From assembly GCF_003265325.1 (NCBI RefSeq), contig NZ_QGNX01000001.1:248001-312000 (forward strand): a stretch of 64,000 bases of DNA, given 5' to 3'. The notes beneath the pieces were generated by a model, which was given only the letters and a program-made list of their open reading frames with translations, was not told where the DNA came from and did no database searches. Shown here piece by piece: positions 8,798-18,779 of this stretch. How positions within the stretch are numbered: position 1 is the stretch's first letter; the number at the start of each line of letters is the position of its first letter. This stretch comes from Oceanibium sediminis (GTDB lineage: Bacteria; Pseudomonadota; Alphaproteobacteria; Rhodobacterales; Rhodobacteraceae). Both the position numbers and the translations under genes were made by a program.

Positions 8798-9787
8798 ATG
8801 TCGGAACAAGGTGCGTTTGAGCGGCTGCAGGCCCTTCTTCACGAGGATATGGAGGCGGTCAATCACCTGATCGCGACCCGCATGGCGTCGGAACACGCGC
8901 CCCGCATTCCCGAGGTGACGGCGCACCTGGTCAACGCCGGGGGCAAACGGCTGCGCCCGCTGCTGACCCTCGCCGCGGCGCGGCTTTGCGGCTACGACGG
9001 CCCGCATCACGTGGGGCTGGCCGCGACGGTCGAATTCATCCACACCGCGACGCTGCTGCATGACGACGTGGTGGACGACAGCGACCAGCGGCGCGGGCGG
9101 CCGACGGCCAACCTGCTGTGGGACAATCCCTCCTCCGTGCTGGTGGGGGATTACCTTTTCGCCCGCTCGTTCCAGTTGATGGTCGAAACCGGTAGCCTGC
9201 GGGTCCTTTCGATCCTGTCCAACGCCGCCGCCGTCATCGCCGAGGGCGAGGTGCTGCAACTCAGCGCGGCGCAGAACCTGGCCACCGGGCGGGATATCTA
9301 CATGAAGGTGATCCGCGGCAAGACCGCCGCCCTGTTCGCCGCCGCGACCGAAGCCGGGGCAGTGATCGCCGACGCGCCCGAACCCCACGCCGAGGCGTTG
9401 CGCGACTACGGCGATGCGCTGGGGATCGCGTTCCAGATCGTGGACGACCTGCTGGATTACGGCGGCGTGACCGCCAGCCTCGGCAAGAACGTGGGCGACG
9501 ATTTCCGTGAGCGCAAGATGTCCCTGCCCGTCATCCTGGCGGTGGAGCAGGCCGACGCCGAAGAGCGCGCTTTCTGGGTGCGTGTGATCGAGCGGGGCCG
9601 GCAAGAGGATGGCGACCTGGAACACGCGCAGGGCCTGATGGCAAAGCATGGCGCGCTGGAGCAGACCCGCGAAATGGCCCTGGAAGAGATCGGGAAGGCC
9701 CGCGCCGCCTTGGACGGCCTGCCCGAAAGCGAACTGCGCGCCATCCTTGGCGACCTGGCGGATTTCGTGGTGAGCCGCGTCGTCTGA
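8798..9787 (+). CDS. ispB: Long-chain polyprenyl diphosphate synthase (quinone side chain)
   Basis: Condenses isopentenyl diphosphate units to make the C40-C50 side chain of ubiquinone. 329 residues. First Asp-rich motif DDVVD at 89-93 (in LLHDDVVDDSDQRRG), preceded by GGKRLRP, and second Asp-rich motif DDLLD at 216-220, followed by GKNVGDDFRERK. Both are intact. Chain length is decided by residues before the first motif and cannot be read reliably here; C50 would be usual for this lineage. Converges with ispE, 33 bp apart. Confidence 0.9.
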   Translation: MSEQGAFERLQALLHEDMEAVNHLIATRMASEHAPRIPEVTAHLVNAGGKRLRPLLTLAAARLCGYDGPHHVGLAATVEFIHTATLLHDDVVDDSDQRRGRPTANLLWDNPSSVLVGDYLFARSFQLMVETGSLRVLSILSNAAAVIAEGEVLQLSAAQNLATGRDIYMKVIRGKTAALFAAATEAGAVIADAPEPHAEALRDYGDALGIAFQIVDDLLDYGGVTASLGKNVGDDFRERKMSLPVILAVEQADAEERAFWVRVIERGRQEDGDLEHAQGLMAKHGALEQTREMALEEIGKARAALDGLPESELRAILGDLADFVVSRVV

Positions 9788-9820
9788 GATCGGCGTCAGC
9801 CCGGCGCTAGGCGCTGTGTC

Positions 9821-10663
9821 CTAGCGCCCGACAGGGGCCGCCGCCACCCACCACGCGGGATGCGCCGCGCGGACCCGCGCGGCGGCGCTCAGCGCCTTGT
9901 CTTCCGCCCCAAACAGGCCAAACACCGTCGCACCTGACCCTGACATTCGCGCAAGGCGGCAACCTTCGCTCGCTTCCAGCGCGACACGGACTTGCGCGAT
10001 GGCGGGCACCCGCACCTCTGCCGGGGGGGCCAGATCGTTACGGGTGGTCTCAAGGAAAGCGATCAGCGCGTCCACCTCTCCAATATCAGGCAAATCACCC
10101 ACCGGCGCATTGGACTTCGAGGCCAGACCGGCAAAGACAGCCCCCGTCGGAACCCCGACACCGGGGTTCACCAGCACGCACCACAGCGGCGGCAGGGGCG
10201 GCAGCGGGGTCAACACCTCGCCCACGCCCTGCATCCGCACGGGCGTGCCGGACAGGCAGACGGGAACGTCCGCACCAAGGCGAAGAACCTGTTCGGCGGG
10301 CGGCAACGGCAGGTCGTGCAGGGCGGAGATCGCACGCAGCGCCGCCGCCGCATCGGCAGAGCCGCCGCCGATGCCGCTGGCCAGCGGCAGGTTCTTTTGC
10401 AGGTGCAGCGCCACCGGATGCGCGGGGTAAAGCGCCGCCGCCTTCAGCACCAGGTTGCCGTCATCGCCCGACAGGCCCGCAGAGAAGGGTCCCGACAAGG
10501 ACAACGACCTGTGCGGCGCGGGCTCCGCGGTGACCAGGTCGCCCAGCTCGGCAAAGGCCACCAGGCTGTCGAGCAAGTGGTAGCCGTCCGGTCGCTGCCC
10601 GGTCACATGCAGGCACAGGTTGATCTTCGCACGCGCCAGGAACGGCGCGGGGGCGTCAGTCAC
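9821..10663 (-). CDS. ispE: 4-diphosphocytidyl-2-C-methyl-D-erythritol kinase
   Basis: GHMP kinase of the MEP isoprenoid pathway, phosphorylating CDP-ME at the 2-position. 280 residues. AKINLCLHV (Lys13, catalytic), [10 protein letters not shown] (substrate contact) and the glycine-rich ATP loop [16 protein letters not shown] (residues 95-109) are present. The start is GTG at 10663, which makes an 8-nt overlap with the end of the upstream TPR gene. No closer ATG precedes AKINL. The gene sits beside the polyprenyl synthase that uses its pathway's product. Confidence 0.92.
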   Translation of the reverse strand: MTDAPAPFLARAKINLCLHVTGQRPDGYHLLDSLVAFAELGDLVTAEPAPHRSLSLSGPFSAGLSGDDGNLVLKAAALYPAHPVALHLQKNLPLASGIGGGSADAAAALRAISALHDLPLPPAEQVLRLGADVPVCLSGTPVRMQGVGEVLTPLPPLPPLWCVLVNPGVGVPTGAVFAGLASKSNAPVGDLPDIGEVDALIAFLETTRNDLAPPAEVRVPAIAQVRVALEASEGCRLARMSGSGATVFGLFGAEDKALSAAARVRAAHPAWWVAAAPVGR

Positions 10664-12383
10664 TATGGGCGGTCTCCGCCTCGGACGGGTCGGCGGCGGC
10701 TTCCTGGTCGAGTACCGCGTCGAGCCCGATGTCCAGCTTCTGGCGAATGCGCTCGGCGTCCTCCTCCTCGGGGTCGAAGCTGAGGGCCCGGCGCCACTGG
10801 AACTCCGCCTCGAGCTTGCGCCCGACCATCCAGAGCACGTCGCCGAGGTGGTCGTTGATGATCGGATCGACGGGCTCAAGCTCTACCGCTCGTTCCATCG
10901 GCTCCACCGCCTCGTCGTAGCGCCCCAGCTTGTAGAGCACCCAGCCCAGGCTGTCGGTGATGAACCCGTCGTCCGAGCGCTGCTCCACCGCCTTGCGGAT
11001 CATCTCCTCCGCCTCGGTCAGGTTCTGGCCGAGTTCGACCATCGAATACCCGAGGTAGTTCAGCACGAAGGGCTGGTCGGGGTTCAGTTCCAGCGCCTTG
11101 CGGAAGTCGGCCTCGGCCGCGGGCCAGTTGTCGGTCCGCTCGTAGGTGACGCCACGGGCATAGAACAGCCGCCAGTGGCGCTGGTCCGGTTCCTCCACCA
11201 GGTCGATGGCGCGGGTATAGGCCTGCGACGCGCCGGCGAAGGCCTCGCTCTCGCGCAGGATGTCGCCATGGGCGATCTGGATCGCGATCTGGTCCGGGTT
11301 GGTCCGGGCGAGGTTGGAAAGCACCTCGACCGCCTCATCCTCACGATCGAGGTCAGCCAGCGCCTGCGCGCGCCCCACCTCTGCGGTGGTGTACCACGGC
11401 GAGGAAGGGGCGATCCCCTCGAACGCCTCGATCGCCAGCGCGTAGCGACCCTGGAAGGCCAGGGTTTCGCCGATCAGCGTCAGAACCTCGTCGTCACGGG
11501 GGTCGATGTGCAGCGCCAGCCGGGCATAGACCAGGCCAAGGCGCTCGGCCTCCTCCTGCTGGATCAGCCCGCGTCCCATCATCGCATAGACCGCCGCCGC
11601 GCCCTCTGCCGCCGAGGTCACATGCGTGAACATCAGCTCCTCACCCGCGGTCAGCTTTTCGCGCATCACCTGCAGCTCAGGGTCCGTGTCCGCCACCTGT
11701 TCGAGAAGGGCCAGCGCCTCATCCGCACGCTCGGCCTGGGAAAGGCTGACGATATGGGTCAGCACCGCCAGGCGGTTCAGGTGCAGCGGCCCCTGCTCGT
11801 CCCCGTCCAGCAGGGTCGCGGCAGAGGCGAAATCCCCCGCGTAGGCCAGCGCGACCGCCTGGTTGAGCCGGCCGTAGAGCGTCATCGCCTCGCCGTCGTT
11901 CATCGCGCCGAAAACCTCGGCGCCGCCGGCGAAATCGCCCTTGCCGACAAGGGCCCAGCCTTCGACCAGCCCGCGGAAGATCGGGTTCCAGCCGTAGGCG
12001 TCGCTTTGCACGAATTCCAGCGCGCGGTCGTAGTCCTCGGCCTTGAGGGCCTCGGACACCAGGGTCAGGGCCATCATCTGGTTGGACGGATCGATCGGCT
12101 CCAGCATCTCGGCCAGGGCCTGTGCGCGGGGCATGCGCCCGGCGATCACGTTGACGATCGCGGCGTTGTTCAGCAGCACCATGTTGTCGGGCCGCACCAT
12201 GATCGCCTGATCGTAGTAATCCGCCGCCGCCGCGTAATCGTCGCGCATCTCGGCCTGATTCGCGGCAAGGTATGCACCCGCCAGCCCGTCCCCCCCGGCC
12301 TGCGCCGACGCGGTCTGCGGCGTAAGTGCCAGTGTCGCTGCGATAACCGCCGCGCAAACGCCCGTTTTCAGGCCGTTGCTCAT
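10656..12383 (-). CDS. Secreted tetratricopeptide-repeat protein
   Basis: 575 residues. A signal peptide ([20 protein letters not shown] ... ASAQA) predicts export to the periplasm or outer membrane. The rest is helical repeat of TPR type, for example [20 protein letters not shown] near the N-terminus and several repeats near the C-terminus ([38 protein letters not shown]). No catalytic motif is seen. It is translationally coupled to ispE, a common arrangement in this lineage whose meaning is unknown. A scaffolding role is inferred from the repeats only. Confidence 0.85.
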   Translation of the reverse strand: MSNGLKTGVCAAVIAATLALTPQTASAQAGGDGLAGAYLAANQAEMRDDYAAAADYYDQAIMVRPDNMVLLNNAAIVNVIAGRMPRAQALAEMLEPIDPSNQMMALTLVSEALKAEDYDRALEFVQSDAYGWNPIFRGLVEGWALVGKGDFAGGAEVFGAMNDGEAMTLYGRLNQAVALAYAGDFASAATLLDGDEQGPLHLNRLAVLTHIVSLSQAERADEALALLEQVADTDPELQVMREKLTAGEELMFTHVTSAAEGAAAVYAMMGRGLIQQEEAERLGLVYARLALHIDPRDDEVLTLIGETLAFQGRYALAIEAFEGIAPSSPWYTTAEVGRAQALADLDREDEAVEVLSNLARTNPDQIAIQIAHGDILRESEAFAGASQAYTRAIDLVEEPDQRHWRLFYARGVTYERTDNWPAAEADFRKALELNPDQPFVLNYLGYSMVELGQNLTEAEEMIRKAVEQRSDDGFITDSLGWVLYKLGRYDEAVEPMERAVELEPVDPIINDHLGDVLWMVGRKLEAEFQWRRALSFDPEEEDAERIRQKLDIGLDAVLDQEAAADPSEAETAHSD

Positions 12384-12498
12384 GTTCCTGCCTCCCCGGG
12401 GAAATCCCTCTTCAGGAAACCTAGTGCGGCGCAGGGGGGGATGCAAATTTCCGTGCCGGGGCGGGTCAGGGGCCGGTGCCGATGCGCCGCGCTGCCGG

Positions 12499-12523
12499 TA
12501 GGGTGGGTTTCCGCAACCCACCC
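12499..12523. repeat. Second TAGGGTGGG hairpin repeat
   Basis: A 9-bp stem (12501-12509 with 12515-12523) and a TCCGC loop, with the same TAGGGTGGG core as the element at 1203-1226. It lies 13 bp downstream of the ETF-QO stop, upstream of the TPR gene. Confidence 0.6.
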
Positions 12524-12535
12524 CCGCGGCACGGC

Positions 12536-14188
12536 TCACATGTTCGGGTAGTTCGGCCCGTCCCCGCCCTGCGGCGTGGTCCAGACGATGTTCTGGGTCG
12601 GGTCCTTGATGTCGCAAGTCTTGCAGTGCACGCAGTTCTGGAAGTTGATCTGGAAGCGCGGCTCCGCCCCTTCTTCCTGCACCACCTCGTAGACCCCGGC
12701 CGGGCAGTAGCGCTGCGCCGGTTCCGCGTATTGGGGCAGGTTGACGGCGATGGGCACGCTGTCGTCCTTCAGTTTCAGGTGCGCGGGTTGGTCTTCCTCG
12801 TGGTTCGTGGCCGAAAAACTGACGTTGGTCAGCCGGTCGAAGCTGAGCACGCCATCGGGCTTGGGGTAGTCGATAGGCCTGTAATCGGCCGCCTTGCCGG
12901 TGGCGGCGGCGTCGGTCTTGCCGTGCTTTTGCGTCCCCCAGGGGTTCCACCCGGTGACCGAGCTGACCCACATGTCGATCCCGCCGTAGACCAGGCTCCG
13001 GATCAGCCCCTTGTTGGACCAGATCGGCTTCACGTTGCGCACCGGCTTCAGGTCCTTGGCGACCGGCCCGGATTTCAGCGCGGCTTCGTAGTGAACCAGC
13101 TCGTCATTGGCGCGGCCAGCCTTGATCGCGGCGTAGGCAGCCTCGGCGGCAGCCATGCCCGAATGCATCGCGTTATGGTTGCCCTTGATCCGCGGCACGT
13201 TGACCAGCCCTGCCGAGCAGCCGAGCAGCGCGCCGCCCGGGAAGGCGACCCGCGGGATCGACTGCCAGCCGCCCTCGGTGATGGCGCGCGCGCCGTAGGC
13301 GACGCGCTTGCCGCCCTTCAGGATCTTGGCGATTTCCGGGTGATGCTTGAAGCGCTGGAATTCCATGTAGGGATAGAGGTGCGGGTTCTTGTAGTTCAGG
13401 TGCACCACGAAACCGATGAACACCTGGTTGTTTTCCGCGTGGTAGAGGAACGACCCGCCGCCCGCGTTCTTGCCCAGCGGCCAGCCCATGGTGTGCACGA
13501 CACGCCCTTCACGGTGCTGGTCGGCGGGGATTTCCCAGATTTCCTTCATCCCGAGCCCGTATTTCTGCGGCTCGCTTTCGGCATCCAGCTTGAACGTCTC
13601 GATCGCCTTTTTGGATAGGCTGCCGCGCACCCCTTCGGCGAGGAAGACGTATTTTCCGTTCAGCACCATGCCCGGCTCATACGCGTCGCCCTTCGTGCCG
13701 TCCTTGGAGATCCCGAACTCACCGGCGACCACGCCCTTCAGCGCGCCGTCATCGCCGTAGACCAGCTCGGAACAGGCCATGCCGGGGAAGATCTCGACAC
13801 CCAGCGCCTCGGCCTGTTCGGCCATCCAGCGGCAGACGTTGCCCATGGAGACGATGTAGTTGCCGTGGTTCTTCATCAGCGGGGGCATCGGGAAGTTGGG
13901 AATGCCGATCGCCCCTTCCGGGCCGAGCATCAGGAACTTGTCCTCGGTCACCGGCACGTTCAGCGGCGCGCCCTTTTCTTTCCAGTCGGGGATCAGCGCA
14001 TTCAGCCCGGAGGGGTCCAGCACCGCGCCCGACAGGATATGCGCGCCGACTTCCGACCCTTTTTCCAGCACGACAACGTCGAGATCGGGATCGAGTTGCT
14101 TCAGGCGGATCGCCGCGGACAGACCCGCCGGTCCCGCCCCAACGATTACCACATCATAATCCATCGACTCGCGCGCGATCTCGGTCAT
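12536..14188 (-). CDS. Electron transfer flavoprotein:ubiquinone oxidoreductase
   Basis: Membrane-associated flavoprotein (ETF-QO, ETFDH) passing electrons from ETF, and so from acyl-CoA dehydrogenases and dimethylglycine-type dehydrogenases, to ubiquinone. 550 residues, full length. FAD-binding VIVGAGPAGLSAA at 15-27; ubiquinone-domain region HTMGWPLGKNAGGGSFLYH; a C-terminal 4Fe-4S cluster with Cys495 (YCPAGVYE) and Cys519, Cys522, Cys525 (NCVHCKTCDIKDP). All cluster ligands are present. Apparently monocistronic. Confidence 0.95.
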   Translation of the reverse strand: MTEIARESMDYDVVIVGAGPAGLSAAIRLKQLDPDLDVVVLEKGSEVGAHILSGAVLDPSGLNALIPDWKEKGAPLNVPVTEDKFLMLGPEGAIGIPNFPMPPLMKNHGNYIVSMGNVCRWMAEQAEALGVEIFPGMACSELVYGDDGALKGVVAGEFGISKDGTKGDAYEPGMVLNGKYVFLAEGVRGSLSKKAIETFKLDAESEPQKYGLGMKEIWEIPADQHREGRVVHTMGWPLGKNAGGGSFLYHAENNQVFIGFVVHLNYKNPHLYPYMEFQRFKHHPEIAKILKGGKRVAYGARAITEGGWQSIPRVAFPGGALLGCSAGLVNVPRIKGNHNAMHSGMAAAEAAYAAIKAGRANDELVHYEAALKSGPVAKDLKPVRNVKPIWSNKGLIRSLVYGGIDMWVSSVTGWNPWGTQKHGKTDAAATGKAADYRPIDYPKPDGVLSFDRLTNVSFSATNHEEDQPAHLKLKDDSVPIAVNLPQYAEPAQRYCPAGVYEVVQEEGAEPRFQINFQNCVHCKTCDIKDPTQNIVWTTPQGGDGPNYPNM

Positions 14189-14358
14189 ATTGTTATCCTC
14201 CGGCTTCAGACCGGGAACAGGTAGCCGTGGCAGCGCTTAGGGTCAATCCGCACTCGGACTACGCGCGTGGCCGAAAAGGGGGAACCCGCCGGCATTTCGC
14301 CGCCCCCCGTCGTGAGCCTTGAACTCCACAGCAGGGCTGCCTATCGTTTCAGGCAGAG

Positions 14359-14389
14359 AAAGAGCCGTCCGCTTGCCGGGCGGCTCTTT
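14359..14389 (+). promoter_or_regulatory. Strong hairpin in the greA leader (possible attenuator)
   Basis: A 13-bp stem with one G-T wobble (14359-14371 with 14377-14389) and CTTGC loop, 30 bp upstream of the greA ATG. The 3' arm ends CTCTTT, so it resembles an intrinsic terminator with a short T stretch. The 14189-14419 region must also hold the greA promoter. Confidence 0.55.
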
Positions 14390-14419
14390 GGCAACAACCA
14401 ACACCTCCAGGGACCCCCA

Positions 14420-14890
14420 ATGGAAAAAGTTCCTCTGACCAAGCAAGGCTTCTCCAAGCTGGACGCCGAACTGAAGCACCTGAAATCCGACGCGCGCCCC
14501 AAGGTGATCCGTGCCATCGCCGAGGCGCGCGAGCATGGCGATCTGTCCGAGAACGCGGAGTACCACGCTGCGCGCGAGCAGCAGAGCCATATCGAGGGGC
14601 GGATCTCCGAGCTTGAGGGCATCCTCGGGCGCGCGGACGTGATCGACACCACCAAGATGTCCGGCTCGGTCAAGTTCGGCGCCACGGTCAAGCTGATCGA
14701 CGAGGACACCGAAGAGGAAAAGTCCTACCAGATCGTGGGCGAGGCCGAGGCCGACATCGAGAACGGCAAGCTGAACATCAAGTCGCCCCTGGCCCGTGCA
14801 CTGATCGGCAAGGAAGAGGGCGACAGCGTCGAAGTCCGTACCCCCGGCGGGATCAAGGACTACGAGATCCTCGAAATTCGCTTCGTCTGA
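14420..14890 (+). CDS. greA: Transcription elongation factor GreA
   Basis: Rescues backtracked RNA polymerase by stimulating transcript cleavage. 156 residues: N-terminal coiled-coil with the acidic tip region [20 protein letters not shown], then the C-terminal FKBP-like domain ([20 protein letters not shown] ... [20 protein letters not shown]). The start [11 protein letters not shown] is the family N-terminus. A frame upstream to 14267 is open but is not part of the protein. The leader carries a strong hairpin. Confidence 0.95.
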   Translation: MEKVPLTKQGFSKLDAELKHLKSDARPKVIRAIAEAREHGDLSENAEYHAAREQQSHIEGRISELEGILGRADVIDTTKMSGSVKFGATVKLIDEDTEEEKSYQIVGEAEADIENGKLNIKSPLARALIGKEEGDSVEVRTPGGIKDYEILEIRFV

Positions 14891-14894
14891 CGAC

Positions 14895-15854
14895 ATGGCC
14901 GGTCCGAGCTTTCCTCAGGCGGCGGGGATGCGGCGTATCGGTACGCTCGCCAGTGCGGTCTGGGCAGGTCTGGTGGTCGCCTACGGGCTTGGCTACGTCA
15001 CCACCCTGAAACCCGGCGGCGTCGCGCTGGTGCTGGCGCTGCTCGGCTTCGCCGCGGCGGCTGCGGTGCCGGTGCTGCTGCTGCGCGCGATCCTGCACCT
15101 GTCCGAGGACCTGGCCGCGCGCGACGCGGGCATCGAGGCGTTGCACCGCAAGGTGAAGTCCCTGGAAACCCGGCTGGAGTCGCAGGACAAGCGTCTGCGC
15201 AAGGCCGAGGCGACGCTGCGCGACCTGCCCCGGCAGGCAGCCCCCGTCATGCACGCGCCCGCGCCCCCGCGCCCGCCCGAGGCGGAAACCACCGCCCCCC
15301 CGACGTCGGAGGAAGCCGCGCAAACGCAGCCCGACCTGCCGCTGGAGGGCGGGGCGAACGCGGACGGCGACCTGTCGCTGAACGACACGATCCGCGCGCT
15401 CAACTTCCCCCAGAACGCCGAGGACAACGCCGGTTTCGCCGTGCTGCGCCGCGCGCTGGCCAGTCATGACCTGGCCCGGCTCCTTCAGGCGTCCGAGGAT
15501 TGCCTGAACCTGCTCGCCCACCAGGGCATCTACATGGATGACCTGATCCCCGCCCCCGCCACGGCCGAGGATTGGCGTCAGTTCGCCAAGGGCGGCACCG
15601 CGCGCGCCGCACTGATGCCGCTGAACGGGATCACCGACGGCGAGACGCTGGCGACCGTCCGCGCCCAGATGCGCGGCGATCCGATCTTTCGCGACACCGC
15701 GCTCTATTTCCAGCGGCGTTTCGACCAGCTGTTGCAGTCCATCGCGCCGGAGGCCAGCGACGATGCGCTGCTGTCGCTGGTGGACACCCGCTCGGGCCGG
15801 GCCTTCGTGCTGCTGGTCCAGGTCTCGGGGATGAGCGACGCGCTCAGGGGTTAG
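14895..15854 (+). CDS. Membrane protein of unknown function with coiled coil
   Basis: 319 residues, not recognised. Two hydrophobic helices near the N-terminus (about 14-35 and 40-63), a charged coiled-coil stretch (about 70-107, with VKSLETRLESQDKRLRKAEA), a proline/acidic linker (about 110-155), then a globular C-terminal half starting around LNDTIRALNFPQNAEDNAGF. The design is that of a small membrane-anchored scaffold. It starts 4 bp after greA stops, so it is probably co-transcribed, and it overlaps the end of the converging MFS gene by 4 bp. Confidence 0.7.
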   Translation: MAGPSFPQAAGMRRIGTLASAVWAGLVVAYGLGYVTTLKPGGVALVLALLGFAAAAAVPVLLLRAILHLSEDLAARDAGIEALHRKVKSLETRLESQDKRLRKAEATLRDLPRQAAPVMHAPAPPRPPEAETTAPPTSEEAAQTQPDLPLEGGANADGDLSLNDTIRALNFPQNAEDNAGFAVLRRALASHDLARLLQASEDCLNLLAHQGIYMDDLIPAPATAEDWRQFAKGGTARAALMPLNGITDGETLATVRAQMRGDPIFRDTALYFQRRFDQLLQSIAPEASDDALLSLVDTRSGRAFVLLVQVSGMSDALRG

Positions 15855-17023
15855 ACCGCCAGCTCCTGCCCCTGCCAGCGGCGACCCAGCTGCCAGGCGA
15901 AGACCGCGCCAGAAGCGCTCATCAACACCGCGATGATATAGGTCCCGCCGCCCAGCAATGGATAGACCAGCGCCGACAGCGCCATGGCGACAGCCGTCAG
16001 AACGCCCCCCGTCAGCCCCATGAACGCCCCCTGGGCCGAGGCACCGTAGCGTTCCGGCACGGCGGCGGCGATGAAGGCGATCGCGCCGACATGGCCAAGA
16101 ACGAAGGTAAGACTGTGCATCCCCTGCATCACCCAGAGCCAGCCGATGGGCGGATCGAGCATCATGACGCCCCAGCGCACCACGCCGGCCACGCCCGACA
16201 GCGCCAGCGCCCGTGTCGGCCCGATACGCCCCATCAGGCGCGGCCCGAGGGCCAGCAGCACCACGATCTCCACCGCGACGCTGAACGCCCAGAGCGCGCC
16301 GATCAGATCCCCGCTCAGGCCGAGGCTGCGCCAATGGACGGAGGCATAGGCATAGAACACCGCGTGGCTGGACAGGCACATCCCCGCCGCGAGTGAGAAC
16401 AGCGCGAAGGTGCGGTCCGTCAGCAGCGCGCCGATTTCGCGATAGCTCGGCGGGCTGCCGGTCAGCCCGGTGCCGCCGCCGGGGTGTTTCCAGCCCAGCG
16501 CCGCCGTGGCGAGCAGCGCCACCACCAGCCACCACAGGATCGCCATCGCGCCGATCCGCGCCGTCAGCGCCCCGACCGCCAGCGACGCGATCAGGAACGC
16601 GACAGAGCCGACGGCCCGCGCGCTGGCATAGGGGAACCCGTAGGCGCGCGACGCGCCGGTGCCCAGCGCCTCGCCTAGCGGCAGGATTCCCGACAAAAGC
16701 GCGCCCGTCGCCACGGTGCCCGCCAGCAGGACCCCTTTCGAGCCGAAGCCGACATGCGCCGCGAAAAGCGCAGCGGCGCTGAGGCTTAGAATAAGCATCG
16801 TCAGCCGCCGTTTCCCCAGTCGATCCGCCAGCACCGGAAAGCCAAGGCCCGCCACCACGCGGGTGGCGACGCCAAGGGCGGTGAACAGGCCAACCTCTCC
16901 CGGGCTCAGGCCCCAGTCCTGAAGCCAGACGGGCCAGAACGGCAGGTGCGCACCGAGGGCGGCAAACATCGCGGCATAGAAAATCGCGGTATGGACGGCA
17001 GCGCCGCGCCGCGTCGGGCTCAC
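15851..17023 (-). CDS. MFS transporter of the MFS_1-like (HcaT/phenylpropionate) group
   Basis: 390 residues, about 12 membrane segments, starting near AIFYAAMFAALGAHLPFWPV. The N-terminus (LPFWPVWLQDWGLSPGEVGL) and loop LADRLGKRRLTML fit the HcaT/MFS_1-like group of sugar or phenylpropionate-type permeases. The start is GTG at 17023, overlapping the moeA stop (GTGA), making it the fifth gene of the molybdenum-cofactor operon. Substrate unknown. Confidence 0.8.
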   Translation of the reverse strand: MSPTRRGAAVHTAIFYAAMFAALGAHLPFWPVWLQDWGLSPGEVGLFTALGVATRVVAGLGFPVLADRLGKRRLTMLILSLSAAALFAAHVGFGSKGVLLAGTVATGALLSGILPLGEALGTGASRAYGFPYASARAVGSVAFLIASLAVGALTARIGAMAILWWLVVALLATAALGWKHPGGGTGLTGSPPSYREIGALLTDRTFALFSLAAGMCLSSHAVFYAYASVHWRSLGLSGDLIGALWAFSVAVEIVVLLALGPRLMGRIGPTRALALSGVAGVVRWGVMMLDPPIGWLWVMQGMHSLTFVLGHVGAIAFIAAAVPERYGASAQGAFMGLTGGVLTAVAMALSALVYPLLGGGTYIIAVLMSASGAVFAWQLGRRWQGQELAV

Positions 17024-18285
17024 AGCCCGAATCCGGCGAAGGGCAGGTAGCGCACCGGCGTGCCCGGTGCGACATCCAGCGCCGCGTCGGGCAGTTCGAC
17101 CAGCCCTTCGGCCCAGCTGAGTCCCGAGATTCGCCCGGATCCTTCCGAGGCGAACACCTCGGCGCGCCCCTCCGCGTCGAGCCGGGCGCGCAGGTACTCG
17201 CGCCGCCCCGGTTTCTTGGACTTGGCGAAGGCGGCGGGCACCGTCACCGCCAGCGGGTCGATCCAGCCGCCCCCGGCCAGCACCGACAACGCGGGCCGCG
17301 CGAAGATCAGCGCGCAGACGAAGGCCGCGACCGGGTTGCCCGGCAGGCCGAAGATCGGCGTGCCGCCCCAGTTCGCCAGCGCCAGCGGACGGCCCGGTTT
17401 GACGGCGATGCGCCAGGTGTTCAGCACGCCTTCCCGCTTCAGAACGGCCGAGACGTGATCCTCGTCCCCCGCCGACGCGCCGCCGGTGGTCAGGATCGCG
17501 TCCGCCTCGGCCACCCCGCGCGAAAGGCGCTGGCGCACGTCGTGGCCCGTGTCCGCCGCGCGGCCAAGGTCGATCACCTCCGCCCCCCAGAGGGTCAGCA
17601 GGCTGTGCAGCATCGGGCGGTTGGCATCAAACATCTGGTGCGCGGCGGGGACTTGCCCGGCCTCCACCAGTTCGTCGCCGGTGGACAGGACCGCGACGCG
17701 CAGGGGGCGGAAGACCTGCACCTCGCTGATGCCGAGCGCGGCGCCAAGGGCAATATCCTGCGGGCGCAGCCGTTGGCCCGCGGACAGCGCCACGGCACCG
17801 GCGGCAACATCCTCGCCCGCCTTGCGCGTGTTCGCGCCGCGCTTCAGGCCGGGGTGAAAGACGATATGGCCATCGTCGAGAGTCACATCCTCCTGCAACA
17901 GGATGCTGTCCACCCCGTCGGGCAGCATCGCGCCGGTCAGGATGCGCAGCGCCATGCCCGGCGGCACGCTGCCCGGAAACGGGCCGCCAGCGGCCGCGCG
18001 GCCCGTCGCCAGCGGCAGGCGGCAGGGGCCGTCGCCGGTTGGCAGGCTGGCATGGGCGAAGCCATAGCCATCGACGGCGGCGTTCGCGTAAGGGGGATTG
18101 GCCCGCGCGGCCAGCGCCGGAGCGGCAAGCACCCGCCCGAGCGCGTCGCCAAGCGCGCGTTGCTCCACCCCTGCCACGGGGACCAGACCGTTGCGCAAAT
18201 GGGCGAGCGCCTCGTCCACGGGGGTCCAGTGCACGCCGGGGGGCAGCGCGAAACAGTCGTTCTTCAGGGGCGGTGGCGTGCTCAT
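17020..18285 (-). CDS. moeA: Molybdopterin molybdenumtransferase MoeA
   Basis: Inserts molybdate into adenylated molybdopterin. 421 residues. Visible family segments: RVLAAPALAARANPPYANAAVDGYGFA interrupted here only for length (residues about 50-77), LRILTGAMLPDGVDSIL, TGDELVEAGQ, TTGGASAGDEDHV and the C-terminal GTPIFGLPGNPVAAFVCAL. Its stop overlaps the MFS start, and its start overlaps the mobB stop, each by 4 bp. Confidence 0.94.
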   Translation of the reverse strand: MSTPPPLKNDCFALPPGVHWTPVDEALAHLRNGLVPVAGVEQRALGDALGRVLAAPALAARANPPYANAAVDGYGFAHASLPTGDGPCRLPLATGRAAAGGPFPGSVPPGMALRILTGAMLPDGVDSILLQEDVTLDDGHIVFHPGLKRGANTRKAGEDVAAGAVALSAGQRLRPQDIALGAALGISEVQVFRPLRVAVLSTGDELVEAGQVPAAHQMFDANRPMLHSLLTLWGAEVIDLGRAADTGHDVRQRLSRGVAEADAILTTGGASAGDEDHVSAVLKREGVLNTWRIAVKPGRPLALANWGGTPIFGLPGNPVAAFVCALIFARPALSVLAGGGWIDPLAVTVPAAFAKSKKPGRREYLRARLDAEGRAEVFASEGSGRISGLSWAEGLVELPDAALDVAPGTPVRYLPFAGFGL

Positions 18286-18779
18286 TGCGTCACCTCTTCG
18301 GCGTGGTCCAGCATGAACGCGGCGATCCCGGCGATATCGTCCGCCCCGAAATGCGCCAGCCCGTCCACGGGCTGACCGGCGGTGGCGATGATGCTGTCAT
18401 ACGTCGTCGCGAGGGGCGGCTTCAGGCCCGGCTCAGCGGGGCGCCAGACCTCGATCTTGGGGTGCGGGCTTTTCTTGTACCCCTCGATCAGCACCAGGTC
18501 GACCGGAGACAGCCGCGCGAGCAGTTCGGGCACCTCGGGCTCGGTTCCCTCACGCTCCTGCAGGATCGCCACGCGGGCCCCGGAGGCGAGGATCACCTCG
18601 CCCGCGCCCGCCGCGCGGTGGCGGTGGGTGTCCGTGCCCGGCACCTCGAGGTCCACGGCGTGATGGGTGTGCTTGATGGTGGACACGGAAAGGCCCTGCG
18701 CGCGGAAATGTGCCACCAGGCGCTCGACCAGCGTCGTCTTGCCCATGTTCTTGTGCCCGGTGACGCCGAAGACCTTCAT
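18282..18779 (-). CDS. mobB: Molybdopterin-guanine dinucleotide biosynthesis protein MobB
   Basis: GTP-binding accessory of molybdopterin-guanine dinucleotide synthesis, 165 residues. The P-loop GHKNMGKT occupies 8-15, HHAVDLEVPGTDTHRHR is the family segment and VDLVLIEGYKKSPHPKIEVW the conserved tail motif. Overlaps mobA upstream and moeA downstream by 4 bp each. Confidence 0.93.
   Translation of the reverse strand: MKVFGVTGHKNMGKTTLVERLVAHFRAQGLSVSTIKHTHHAVDLEVPGTDTHRHRAAGAGEVILASGARVAILQEREGTEPEVPELLARLSPVDLVLIEGYKKSPHPKIEVWRPAEPGLKPPLATTYDSIIATAGQPVDGLAHFGADDIAGIAAFMLDHAEEVTQ

Noticed and set aside
10620-12551. 643-codon plus-strand frame
   Set aside because: Antisense of the TPR protein gene; its length comes from high GC, and there is no recognisable domain.
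14853-17075. 740-codon minus-strand frame covering greA to MFS
   Set aside because: Mixed shadow of three real genes (greA, the membrane protein and the MFS transporter).
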